The notes beneath the pieces are model-generated. The model saw only the letters and a program-made list of their open reading frames with translations. It did no database searches and was not told the DNA's origin. This document shows, piece by piece, positions 55,046-64,000 of a DNA stretch of 64,000 bases. Location: positions 51,533,768-51,597,767 of the forward strand of contig CM043944.1 of assembly GCA_014529385.2 (NCBI GenBank). Reading direction: 5' to 3'. A program made the position numbers and the translations under genes. This DNA comes from Adiantum capillus-veneris. Its lineage: Eukaryota > Streptophyta > Polypodiopsida > Polypodiales > Pteridaceae. Numbering within the stretch: the first letter of the stretch is position 1; each line of letters starts with the position of its first letter.

Positions 55046-55317
55046 TGGTTCCAATGTGAGTTAAGCCTTCATCTTGTAGGTCGTGAGAAGCTATATGCAT
55101 TGGTTCTAGCTGCTTTAAACGTACACTTCCGCTATCCTTTGGCTGCCCGGGTCCTTGGCACCTGCCTTACCCTTCTGCACTGCACTTGCCTGCTGCCTTT
55201 GCTTGGCATGGACCATCTCCTAGCTCAGACCAACTTTGGTTGCACCGATGTTATTGGTTCCGATGTGAGTTAAGCCTTCATCTTGTAGGTCATGAGAATC
55301 TATATGCATTGCTTCTA
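54900..55317. repeat. 209-bp tandem duplication across the LTR edge
   Basis: GCTGCTTTAAACGTACACTT starts at 54900 and 55109. Each unit contains the LTR end plus flanking text ending GCATTG(G/C)TTCTAG, so the duplication came after insertion. Confidence 0.93.
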
Positions 55318-55600
55318 GCATATTTAAGGGTACAAGTTATAGCATTTCATCCCCCTCAAGTGCTTCCCAGGTCGTCCCCTTGTTTCCCCAAGTGTCTATG
55401 GTTGCTGCTAGTAGGTGGACCCAATCGACATTGTCAAACTCAGTCATCCCAGGTAGAACATCCATATAAGGAGAATCTTCCCCAACATCGGTGTCCACTT
55501 TACATGCGTAACAATACTGCAATGGAGCCGAGTGAACTGTGGTGTCAGATGTATGATCAATTATAAACCTGTTTCTTAGAGGATGTGCTTGACCACATTA
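55318..55600 (-). pseudogene. unidentified reading frame beside the LARD
   Basis: The minus strand reads LQYCYACKVDTDVGEDSPYM, then DVLPGMTEFDNVDWVHLLAA, then GNKGTTWEALEGDE. It may be the other side of the acidic ORF interrupted at 49296, since both are minus-strand and acidic, but I cannot show continuity. Confidence 0.3.
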
Positions 55601-56069
55601 GGAAGGGAATGGGAAATAGGAGGGCCTCTTTATTTGGCAGTTTAAGAAAATGCTTAAAGCTTAAGCCAAGTTTGACCAAGCCTAAAAGAGAGGGCAAAAA
55701 GGCCTATGCTGAGATTTTTAAAAATACCATTTGTATATTTTGGATTTTAAAAATAGGCTATTTTAACCCAAAAGAGAGGTGGATAACTGAATTTTAAAAC
55801 GTCTTTTTCCCATCTCTCTCATCTCTCTCTAATATATAAAACACACTCTCTCACTTAGTTCTCATTAAAAGAAGCACTTTTTAGCTCCCCTGCCAAAAAA
55901 GCAGATTTTTTATATTCTCTCACTAAAACGTGAGCCAACTCGTTCTCTTTCCTCCCCTTTTCTCTCTTGTTACTTCCACCTCCCAATCATCAAGAGGACA
56001 TTCTATGCTTCCTATATCGGATAGAAAGTGCAGATCCTCCAAGGTTGCAGATCTACTCTCTCTCCTTTA

Positions 56070-56116
<47 letters not shown>

Positions 56117-56145
56117 TTCTCCCACTCCAGCTTCAGGTGAGAGCA
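55601..56145 (+). promoter_or_regulatory. probable promoter and 5' leader of the transposase-like gene
   Basis: A TATA box AATATATAAAACAC lies at 55831-55844, followed by a pyrimidine-rich leader with a CT run (56073-56112) and the ATG at 56146. No transposon end was recognised. Confidence 0.5.
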
Positions 56146-56889
56146 ATGGAGAACTCCATTACCTGTGTGCGCAACAACATTTCTCTCCCTAAATCTCTCA
56201 TTAATCAACATTTGAATTCAAAGGAGATTGATCCCTCCACTTTTTCCCTCCATAGCCAGCTTTCCCTGCTTGTAGGAGTCACCATAATACATTCTCTCTC
56301 TATGTTGCTTGATAAGCTAACAAACATGTCATTCAATCGCCCTCCACTGCAAGACATTACTAATAGGCCAAAATGATATCGATTAAATGCTTATTTGGAG
56401 CAGGAGTATGCTACTGTGCGAATTTGTACATTGAATCCCAATTCTGCAGATCAGCTACAAAGCATTGGGTGCAAGGCAATCAACTTATGGGTTGATGGCC
56501 ACATTTACCCAGATGATTGAACGACTAATGCACCATTATCCTTTCGTAATGTCACTGAGCTTCTGCGTTTTATTGGAGATGGAAGAGACAGACTGTTTGG
56601 CTACTGTTGGAGATTGTATTCAGCTTTTGTTAATGAAAGGGAAGCAAGTAAACATCTCTTGGATGCCTATTCATCATTGCAAGAGAAGTCTTCAAAAGAT
56701 CTACAGCAAGTTAGAGAGGAAGCCAACAAGAAGACGAAGCAACTGAATGATGAGGTGGCAAATCTCAATGAAAAAGTATAGCAATAGAAAAAAGAGAAGG
56801 AGCGTCCGACTAGACAATTATGTTCAACTACAACACACTTCACGGAATATGCATCGGCGAATCAATCATCTCACACACATTCCTCTCGG

Positions 56890-56959
56890 CTATCACATTT
56901 ATAAGTGCAAGAGACAAGCGATGTCTATCACATTTATAAGTGCAAGAGACAAGCGATGT
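56890..56959. repeat. 35-bp tandem duplication that breaks the frame
   Basis: CTATCACATTTATAAGTGCA starts at 56890 and 56925; the period of 35 is not a multiple of three. Confidence 0.93.
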
Positions 56960-58015
56960 CCTTGCTATCCTCAAGTGGTGGAGCTCTAAAGAAACGTGTT
57001 CGTCAAACTCAGTAAGAATACTAATGTAAGATTTTGATTTCCTATATGTTCTGCAGGTTGGTGTAACGGTAATTCAATATGCAAAAACTTGGCTCGAATG
57101 ATGATGGGAATCGATCTCAATGCTCAAAAAACTAGACGTGCTCTGTTGCAACATATCATCAAGCCAAAGGAGTTGGTTGAGCTACTAGATGATCCATCCA
57201 ACACTGGCATTGCTAATGTTTTGTGGCAAAAGTATTTCAGTGAGCTAAAGAGCATTGTGTCGCCTTAAGAGATGATGGAGGTGTGTGACAACACATGAAT
57301 AAGTTTCAAGGCCTATGAAGCTTTGTATAGAAGTGTCACACTTGATCATCGGACAAAAGGTTTGTTTCAGTTTTTGCCAATGTCTTACAATGTCAATGTT
57401 GCAAAAAAGTATGCCAATAATGATATTGCAAGCTTGTTGGGTGGATTTCAGTATGTGGAGGATGACATGCCATTAGAAGATAAAAAATTCTTTTGCTACA
57501 ACCAGTTCATCAATGTGTATGTTGACTTGTTGAAGCTCCAAGAGTCAATGATAAGATTTTATGGGTTGACACAAGAAGAGTGTGATGGGAAAGTGATATT
57601 TGTTATGAAGTTTGATGAGTGCCAAGTTGTTAAAGGTCAACGGCTAGAAAGGGTAAGCTTTACGTTGATGAGCAGGGCCTGAGAAGTGAAACACTTTTTT
57701 AGGTGTTCAATCAGAGAAAAATATTTGGTGGTTGGAAACTTTTCATCTCCCACATGAGACACATGGGACTTTGAAATGATATTTCAATCACACCGCAATT
57801 GTTGATGTCTTTCGACAACAACAAGAAGGACAGAGATTGCATGTTTCAGGTCTTGGAATGTTCCAAGTTGAGTGGCATTTGGTAGGAGACTTGAAAACAC
57901 TCAAGTGTATGTTAGGGTGTAAGCAAGGTGCAATGACCCTCTTTCCATGCATTTATTGGTGCCACAATAAAGTCTCAATGGGAACTGAGGGCAAGGGTGC
58001 AAAGGCCAGCAAGTC

Positions 58016-58145
58016 AAAAGGTGGTAAGGGTAGGGGAGGAAAAGTTACAGTCAACTCTGCAAAAGGTGTACCCACTACACAAAAGGTGGTAAGGGTAAGG
58101 GAGGAAAAGTTACAGTCAACTCTGCAAAAGGTGTACCCACTACAC
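58016..58145. repeat. 65-bp tandem duplication that breaks the frame
   Basis: AAAAGGTGGTAAGGGTA starts at 58016 and 58081. The unit encodes GGKGKGGKVTVNSAKGVPTT; the 65-bp period shifts the frame. Confidence 0.95.
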
Positions 58146-58787
58146 AAGCAGTGGGTAAAGCACTACAACAATGGTTTCAAGGTATCCTCAGTTGTGATCA
58201 GCAAGTAACCCCTAATCGAAACATGGAGATCCAAATTGGGATCCTATTCTTCCAATACCACTGATAAATGTGCATGTGTGTACCCTTCATGCCCGTCTAC
58301 GAATTCTTAACAAGTTGTTTATGCTCCATATTAATTACGCTTGGAATATGGAGCCTGCACAAAGAAGAGAAGAGTGTATATGAGAACTCAAATCTATTCT
58401 ATCGAGAGTTGGTCTACATGGGGATGCAATTGAGCTATCAAAGGACAAGAAGGCGCCTAGAAGTACACAAGATCGCCCTAATAAAGTATGTATGTGTGGT
58501 AGTAAAGCTAGGCATTTGCTTTCAAACTATTTTGACACCCAAAGTCCCAATGAGTTTCAATTGTGGAAAAAGGTGTGTGACATTACCACCTACAAATCTA
58601 ATGAAGCAGCCCTAGGAATTAAGCGTGCTCGTGTGTGGCAGTATACTGATGATATTTTTCGTCTTCTCGAAAAGGCAAAGCTAATCGATGATGAGATATC
58701 CACCCTAAAGTTTATAATCAATAGTTTTACAACACAAATAGTAGATGCTTGGGGAGAGACACACATAACACATTACATGGTGTGTTG

Positions 58788-58911
58788 AACATTTGATTTT
58801 TTCAATCGAAATACATCTGTATGCGAAACTAAAGTTTGTTTTTTTTTCAGCACATTCTTTTTGCACATAGTGTAATTTTTTCTTGACACTTATGGTTCAT
58901 TAGGCATTTGG
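58788..58911 (+). other. probable intron in the transposase-like gene
   Basis: The donor GTGTGTTGAAC comes directly after HYM and the acceptor TTCATTAG directly before GCATTTGGAGCAGCC, with a poly-T tract between. Removing it joins ITHYM to FGAAKEWSAHTIK. Confidence 0.5.
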
Positions 58912-59100
58912 AGCAGCCAAGGAATGGAGCGCTCACACTATCAAGCAAAAGTAGTGTATTTCAAAAATACACGACATGGAGGTGGAAGAAAAAAGAGCAA
59001 TGCCCTTCATGAGATGTTCAATTGGTTCTATAGAGTTTTAGTAGGGAGAGAGATAAAGAAGACAAGAGAACAAAGAAATTTGAAATGTGCTTGAGGCGAT

Positions 59101-59460
59101 CACAATCATATGATGCTTTGAGTGCAAAAGATCGATTTTGATGCTGGGTGGAGACAAGGCGGCGTGATGACAGGTGTTGGGTGGAAATTTAATTTTCTAT
59201 TGACACTAACTATTTCTATTGTAAACATGCATTGTCATGCAAAGTGATTTGTAAAGGCGACAATTATTAGTCCCATGGGTCAAGTTTGGTCAATTTTGGA
59301 GTCTTTTTTAATTTTGAGTGACTTTATTGACTTTTTAAACTTTTTTTAAAGTTTAAGTACTATATAAGTCAAAACTCACAACTTAAAATTCATTTCTTGT
59401 TTGCACATTCTAGAAGATCCTCTCAAGCCCAAACGTACACGCACTCATATCTTGCACAAC
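59101..59460 (+). promoter_or_regulatory. promoter of the histone-fold ORF
   Basis: A TATA box CTATATAAG lies at 59360-59368, about 90 bp before ATG 59461, in AT-rich DNA. This suggests a separate transcription unit rather than read-through from the upstream gene. Confidence 0.5.
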
Positions 59461-60366
59461 ATGGACGATACACAAGAGCACACCACCACGCACAACCATG
59501 ACACCACTGCCACTGAAAACACCGAAAATCCGCAACCAACACCTCATACAAAACCCACCGCTTCAAATCCACATCCTCAACCACAAGAACTAGCTCCAAA
59601 CACCCAACCGCTCCCCCAACCTTCAACTACAGAGGATCAGAACACCATGCGGCTGATTTTTAGTGATCTCCAGTCACTACAGCAAGAAAATCGTACACCT
59701 CTGTCGGATCTCGGACCATTCGCAGCTCTAAACAGACCAACACAAGAAATAGGACCTGGAGGTCAAGCAACGGCAGTATCTGGAGCTCAAGCAACGGCAA
59801 CACCTGAAGCTCAAGCAACGACTGCACCTGAAGCTCAAGCAACCGCTACTATGCCGTGAAAATTTCCCCCGCGGGTCAAACAAAGGGTGATCAAAGTAAT
59901 ACCAGGTGATCCTATTTCAATAGCACGAGATACCAAGAGGAGGAAGCGAATGAGAGAGTTAGGAAACAAAGAGGCAGCTAATAGAGAATCATAGAGATTG
60001 CATGAAGAACAAAGAAGGTAGAGAGAGCAAGAAGAATGACAGAGAGCCGAGGCTGAGAGAGTTCACTTACAAGCATGAGTAGAGGTAGAGAGGAGAGCGG
60101 AAGAGGATAGAGCTCAGGCCGCCCAACAAGCAAAGGCTGGGAACTCCAGACCTTCAAAAATTCCTCAGGCAGCTTTCTCTCAGGTGGTAAGAGAAATAAT
60201 GGATGAATATTCAGATTCTGTTACACGTATCCAGCGTGCATCTCTGTTGGCGTTACAAGATGCCGCCGAGGACATTTTGGTATAGTTGTTCCAAGATGGC
60301 GTATCTTGTATGGTGCATGCTAAGAAAGTTACTAGATCTAGCTCTAGTGATCAATATGAGGAATGA
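59461..60366 (+). pseudogene. H3/CENH3-like histone-fold ORF with long Pro/Gln/Ala tail
   Basis: The start is ATG 59461 (MDDTQEHTTTHNHDTTATEN). The tail is Pro/Thr/Gln-rich to about residue 85, then short repeats of (A/P)EAQAT(A/T) to residue 132. A TGA follows and the same frame continues: basic DTKRRKRMRELGNKEAA, coiled-coil QRAEAERVHLQA and VEVERRAEEDRAQAAQQAKA. The fold is IPQAAFSQVVREIMDEYSDS, RIQRASLLALQDAAEDILV, stop, LFQDGVSCMVHAKKVT. Compare H3 VREI, ALQEA, LV.LFED, C.IHAKRVT; AAED and IP.A.F are CENH3-like. The usual RRIRG end is replaced by RSSSSDQYEE. Six internal stops (TGA or TAG), all in one frame without indels. Confidence 0.72.
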
Positions 60367-60535
60367 AGGGTGTCTCCATAAGAATTAGTTTTCCCATGTA
60401 ATCTCTATTTATGAGATTTGTAATCTTTCCATATAATATGAACGAGTCGATTTTCTACCATTCGGTGTAACTCTAATGGTTAATTGTGTACTTTCTGTTG
60501 TTAAAGTATTTGAACTAATCAAGTTGTTAGATTTC
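60367..60535 (+). other. 3' region of the histone-fold ORF
   Basis: AT-rich, no coding signal. AATATGAACG and TTTGTAATCTTT could serve plant 3'-end formation, but nothing decisive is visible. Confidence 0.35.
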
Positions 60536-60895
60536 ACCTCCTCAACCATCCAAGCAGTCGTCGAACGTGAGATGCCTACCGGTGAACATTTTGCAAAAAA
60601 GAGCCATTTCGGGTGCGTACAGAGGCCGTGCGACCGTCAAAATACATGACGATGACCAACGGCATCGAACGGGCCAAAAAAAGGCCGTGTTCACCACGGT
60701 GCACATGGGCCAGTTTTGACTAGGCCCATGTGCGTCGTGCACATGCTTTTTTTGGTCCGTTCGATGCCGCTGGTCATGGTCGTGCATTTTGGCGGTCCCA
60801 CGACCTTTGTATGCACCCGAAATGGCTTCGTTTTGCAAAAATTTTCACCGATAGGCATCCCACATCCGATGGGTGCTTGGATGGTCGAGGAGGTG
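60536..60895. mobile_element. 360-bp foldback (MITE-like) element
   Basis: The arms 60536-60711 and 60723-60895 are reverse complements with few mismatches, around an 11-bp loop (AGTTTTGACTA). The tips read CACCTCCTC(A/G)ACCATCCA. No reading frame of its own. Target duplications are unclear (TTT and TAA flanks). A transcript would fold into a long hairpin that could feed small-RNA production. Confidence 0.92.
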
Positions 60896-61038
60896 TAAAC
60901 GTGTTGAAAAAAAAGATTTATTGGCCAATATGTGCTATAGAAAAGAAAAGTATAGGAAGTGACAAAAAAAATACAAAGGATAAAATTATTGTATATTGCT
61001 TTGGATATTACATCATGGCTGGTTGGTTTTCTTGTAAA
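60896..61038. other. short spacer, no feature seen
   Basis: AT-rich, no coding signal. Confidence 0.5.
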
Positions 61039-61384
61039 TTACATCTGTAGGTATGGGTGAATGGCAGACTTGACACCAAAGGTTTTGACAATATCCTCTG
61101 GGTTTGTCACCCCTTGACCTAGGCTTAAGGCACAGTGGGAGAGGACTAACCCAGGGTGCTTTCTTGTAAAGGCATACGATGCCGCCTCTCGGTCCACCAA
61201 GATACACTTGTGAGCATTAAGGGTAAGGGAATCTTCAGCAAGAATGGCACTTAATGCCTTGCACTTGAGCAGCTCCGCAGAACCATGCTTGGAGAACTCT
61301 GGGTGAGCAAATCGAAGAACGGATGGCCCCAGATGGCCAAGGTAGTGCCATAGGGAGCTATCTCTACTACCCATAGGAACGTTG
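61039..61384 (-). pseudogene. unidentified reading frame cut by a copia LTR
   Basis: The minus-strand frame reads YLGHLGPSVLRFAHPEFSKH, then GSAELLKCKALSAILAEDSL, then TLNAHKCILVDREAASYAFT, then HPGLVLSHCALSLGQGVT and VKTFGVKSAIHPYLQM, then stop. The composition and length look like a real exon. I do not recognise the family. Its 5' side is interrupted at 61385 by the plus-strand copia LTR, so any gene here is broken. Confidence 0.45.
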
Positions 61385-61576
61385 TGTTGGGGTATAAAGC
61401 CCAATGTGGTCGCCCAGGTAAGTGGGCGGGCCGCCAGGTATGTACACATATTCTTTTGTAAAAACCTAATAAGAACTCACTATGCTCTACACATTACAGT
61501 AGAGCGAGTTCACCATATCGTCGTGCTCTTCTTCTCGCACTCTCTCTCGCGTCACACTTCCGCTCGTACTCCTTCA
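61385..61576 (+). repeat. copia 5' LTR, 192 bp
   Basis: TG...CA termini. It contains a CT-rich 3' part (CTCGCACTCTCTCTCGCG). The boundary is set by the primer-binding site two bases later. Confidence 0.82.
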
Positions 61577-61578
61577 AC

Positions 61579-61594
61579 TGGTATTAGAGCTCAG
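61579..61594 (+). other. primer-binding site (variant)
   Basis: TGGTATTAGAGCTCAG resembles the initiator tRNA-Met site with one change (C to T). Confidence 0.8.
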
Positions 61595-62620
61595 ATCGAG
61601 GCTCACCTGCTCAGATTGGAGTGAGATTCAACAGGCGAAGACACGGCCCCAAATCTTCATTCTGAGAATTTCATTCTGAGGTCATCTCGGCCACCGTTCG
61701 TCTTTGACAAAGTTCTGCGCAGGTCATTTTCGACTACGTGGTCTCAGCGGGTGCAGATCCGACTCTGCAAATTTGGGGTTTCGGCCTACGACTGCAGGTG
61801 CTGAGGATATCGGCACTCCTAGAGTGTTGATTTGTGGCAGTCTACACATCGAAGGACGGCTCACAGTTCTTGGAGGCGTGTCACATACGACACGGGCGCA
61901 TCTACACACAGATTGTAGGCGACATTCACTAGTTTATCAGGTAGCTTCTGTTTGCTGCTTGATATTCCAGATTTCATCCTGACATTGCAGGTACTTCCAC
62001 ATGGGATGTATTGTCAGAGATGATGTATGTCTGTTGAGGGTTTACTGGCTGTGAGTCACGCAGCAAACAACCGCCGCAGCGGTTACAGCATATAGTGGGA
62101 AATTTGTGGATGTATGATTTTGTGGGAAGTCTATGTGTCAGATTTACTGCAGCCTTTGTTGAGGGTTGAGTGAGGTTTTATTGAGGTGGGGGATTCTCGA
62201 ATGTTGAGATCCTTTCGGTGATACAAGTCTTGGAGCGATCCCTCGAGCACCCTTAGATAGGCAGTTAAGATGTATTGACTGTGAGTTAGAAAGTTGGGAT
62301 TGCATCTTTGCTTTACTGCCGTTGAGGCATTGTCGCAGTCTATGCTTACAGGACAGTGACAGGACAGTGAGAGACAATACAGGTGCAGGACAGGTTTACC
62401 CATAGCTTACAGTGTCAGAGAGACAGTGTTTTTTGAGCTGTTTTTTGGTCTGTTTTTGAGTACACCATAGCCATTTTACAAAGGAGACTCTGTTGAAATT
62501 TCTACAGAATCTGAAGCTTTCTTCGTTCATTTGACAGGTTGATATTGGTTCAGAGGTCAGTTTACAGGGGAAACTCTGCCAAATTTTTCCCAGGAAAGTA
62601 AACTACTGTGAAGCGTAGCT
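61595..62620 (+). other. long untranslated leader of the copia element
   Basis: About 1 kb between primer-binding site and gag with stops in all frames. No separate gene seen; presumably packaging and translation-control sequence. Confidence 0.65.
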
Positions 62621-63441
62621 ATGGCTGGATCACAGGACACTGCTCTTTACAATATCAAGAAGCTGGATGGAACCAATTTCCCATTGTGGAAGAAGCAGAT
62701 TTGACACGTGTTGGTACAAAAAAAGCAGATAAAACCTATAAAGCTCAAGGGGATAAAACTACAAGATATGGACGAAGATGAATGGAGCGAAATGGATGAA
62801 TTGGCACTTTCTACCATTATGCTGACTTTGGCAGAAAGCGTTTACTTCAATGTAGCAGACAAGATGTCGGCTTATGAAGCATGGACAAAGCTGAGTGATC
62901 TTTATGAGAAGCAGAGTGCAGCTTCACAGGTATACTGGCTCAAGAAGCTTGTTGACTTGAAGATGAAAGAAGGGACACCTATGTCCAATCATCTGAATGA
63001 ATTCAACACCATCTACAGTCAGTTGTCAGGTCAAGGTGTCAAGTTTGATGAACCTGTTAGAGCTATGTTCCTGTTGATCACATTGCCGGAAATTTGGGAC
63101 ACTTTTTGCATAGCTTTGAGTAATTCTGCACCTCCAGATGGTTTGAACATAGCAGGTGTAGAAGGAAGTCTGCTTACTGAAGAAACCAATAGAAAGACAA
63201 TGGACAAAGGCAAAGGAACAGCCTTAGTTGTCAGGGGAAGGACCAAAGAAAAGTACAAAGGTGGAAAGAGGAATCAGTCTCGTAGCAAGTCCCGCAGTGC
63301 TAAAGGCAAGAGTGACATAGAATGCTACCATTGTGGCAAGAAGGGTCACATGAAAAGAGACAGCAAAGAATGGAAAGAAGAAAAAGGCAAAGAGAAAGCT
63401 GAAGACCATGGTGAGAAGAACAAGTCCTCAGTGAAGATTTA
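62621..63441 (+). pseudogene. gag: copia gag, two in-frame stops
   Basis: The start is ATG 62621 (MAGSQDTALYNIKKLDGTNF then PLWKKQI). A TGA follows at codon 28 and the frame resumes: EDEWSEMDELALSTIMLTLA, YEAWTKLSDLYEKQSAASQV, then VYWLKKLVDLKMKEGTPMSN, NEFNTIYSQLSGQGVKF (UBN2-type gag). A basic linker precedes CYHCGKKGHMKRDSKEW. The last Cys of the CCHC knuckle is Ser here. A TAA at codon 274 separates gag from the protease frame, which stays in phase. Single gag-pol frame in the ancestor; this copy is dead. Confidence 0.92.
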
Positions 63442-63442
63442 A

Positions 63443-64000
63443 GAAATAAATGTGACAAACACTGTTGCAGAGGATGACAGTCTAGTGTCAGGAGACATCT
63501 ACTTCTTGAAGAATACAATGGACTCAGCTCTTCTTACAGCATCTGATGGAAATGAACTGAGTGACTGGATTATAGACTCAGAGGAATCACTTGATGTGTC
63601 TCCAAACAAGGAGTGGTTTACCTCTTATGTGACCACTAAAGATCATGTTCGGCTAGGAAATGGGCAGACATGTGAGATCTTAGGTGTTGGAGATGTTCAA
63701 TTGAAGTTTCAGAATGGCTCCTCTTTCACGCTGAAGAATGTGAGACATGTTCCCGCAATTACAAAGAGCTTGATCAGCACAGGTTTACTTGATGATGCTG
63801 GCTACGTCACCACTTTTGGACAAAACATGTGGAAGATATCCAAGGGTTCGATGACAGTAGCACATGGAGTAAAGTCTGGAGGAATTTACATGATTTATGT
63901 ATCAAATGTCTCTAAAAATGTAATCAATGTAACCGAGCAGCCGAACGTTTCTTTGTGGCATAGCCGGTTAGGACATATGTCCAAGAAGGGAATGGAAATC
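63443..64000 (+). pseudogene. pol: copia protease and pre-integrase region, incomplete
   Basis: In the gag frame: NELSDWIIDSEESLDVSPNK, where the family has DSG(A) at the active site but this copy has D-S-E. Then VRLGNGQTCEILGVGDVQLK, FTLKNVRHVPAITKSLISTG, then the GAG_pre-integrs motif VSLWHSRLGHMSKKGMEI at the window edge. Integrase, RT and RNase H lie beyond the window. Loss of the catalytic Gly shows this copy's protease is inactive. Confidence 0.92.

Larger units (their letters stand above)
56146..59100 (+). pseudogene. unclassified transposase-like gene with introns, decayed
   Basis: The start MENSITCVRNNISLP follows a TATA/CT leader. Part 1 has SFRNVTELLRFIGDGRDRLF and a coiled coil ending QQVREEANKKTKQLNDEVAN (near 56740). 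Part 2 (about 57060-57680): NLARMMMGIDLNAQKTRRAL, YNVNVAKKYANNDIASLLGG and IFVMKFDECQVVKGQRLERV. Part 3: LHVSGLGMFQVEWHLVGDLK and TLKCMLGCKQGAMTLFPC, then a Lys/Gly-rich linker. Part 4: LHARLRILNKLF, SRVGLHGDAIELSKDKKAPR, ARVWQYTDDIFRLL and DAWGETHITHYM, then after an intron-like gap FGAAKEWSAHTIKQK. FDECQ, GDLK...C...PC..C and AWGET could be D/D/E residues of an RNase H-fold transposase. Stops and two out-of-frame tandem duplications inactivate it. Confidence 0.55.
61385..64000 (+). mobile_element. Ty1/copia retrotransposon, 5' part, cut by window end
   Basis: A 192-bp LTR (61385-61576), a primer-binding site at 61579, a 1-kb leader and a gag-protease-integrase frame run off the window. The LTR starts TGTTGGGGTATAAAG (carrying a TATA-like motif) and ends CCTTCA. 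It is a different family from the copia at 1-1760. Confidence 0.92.

Noticed and set aside
61385-61449. Upstream extension of the minus-strand frame at 61039-61384
   Set aside because: This part lies inside the copia LTR of the opposite strand, so the apparent start codon there is accidental.

Overview
The window looks like nuclear DNA of a large-genome land plant. The evidence is one intact, intron-split nuclear gene for a chloroplast-lumen protein (PsbP-like protein 1, PPL1) with canonical GT-AG introns, surrounded by Ty1/copia, Ty3/gypsy (chromoviral and Tat/Athila-like), LINE and hAT-type elements, most of them broken by stops and frameshifts. Low gene density, a 13-kb intron and long CA/GA/CT microsatellites would suit a fern or another non-flowering plant, but the lineage cannot be fixed from sequence alone. 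I see no prokaryotic features, no CRISPR array and no rRNA or tRNA gene.

Layout. 1-1760: 5' end of a minus-strand copia element, cut by the window edge, lying against the 3' end of a plus-strand chromovirus (1761-2372) that carries a 93-bp inverted duplication. 4151-7640: an imperfect tandem array with a kilobase-scale unit; two of its copies hold an exon-like block. 8338-23841: PPL1 in seven exons. Intron 4 (9617-22630) holds LINE fragments, a gypsy RNase H fragment, a decayed hAT/DUF659 transposase, a gypsy deletion derivative (16284-19956) and a LINE (to about 22345).

24062-39008: a LINE (minus) split by a gypsy deletion derivative (minus, 26455-37652), which is split by a complete gypsy chromovirus (plus, 28167-35617). 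The inner element sits inside the zinc-knuckle codons of the outer gag and has a perfect 5-bp target duplication. 39009-41503: one copy of a pol-less large retrotransposon. 42562-48690: a Tat/Athila-like gypsy element whose protease-like domain lies after integrase. 49297-55045: a second pol-less element with 2.3-kb LTR architecture, inserted into an acidic ORF.

55800-60900: the most unusual part. A decayed, intron-bearing transposase-like gene of no family I can name (56146-59100) is followed by its own TATA box and an ORF (59461-60366) that ends in an H3/CENH3-like histone fold. A 360-bp perfect-looking foldback (60536-60895) follows. 61385-64000 is the 5' part of a plus-strand copia element with a 192-bp LTR, inserted into an unidentified minus-strand reading frame.

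The only gene I judge functional is PPL1. Everything else is mobile DNA or its remains, though the histone-fold ORF deserves checking for an intact relative.
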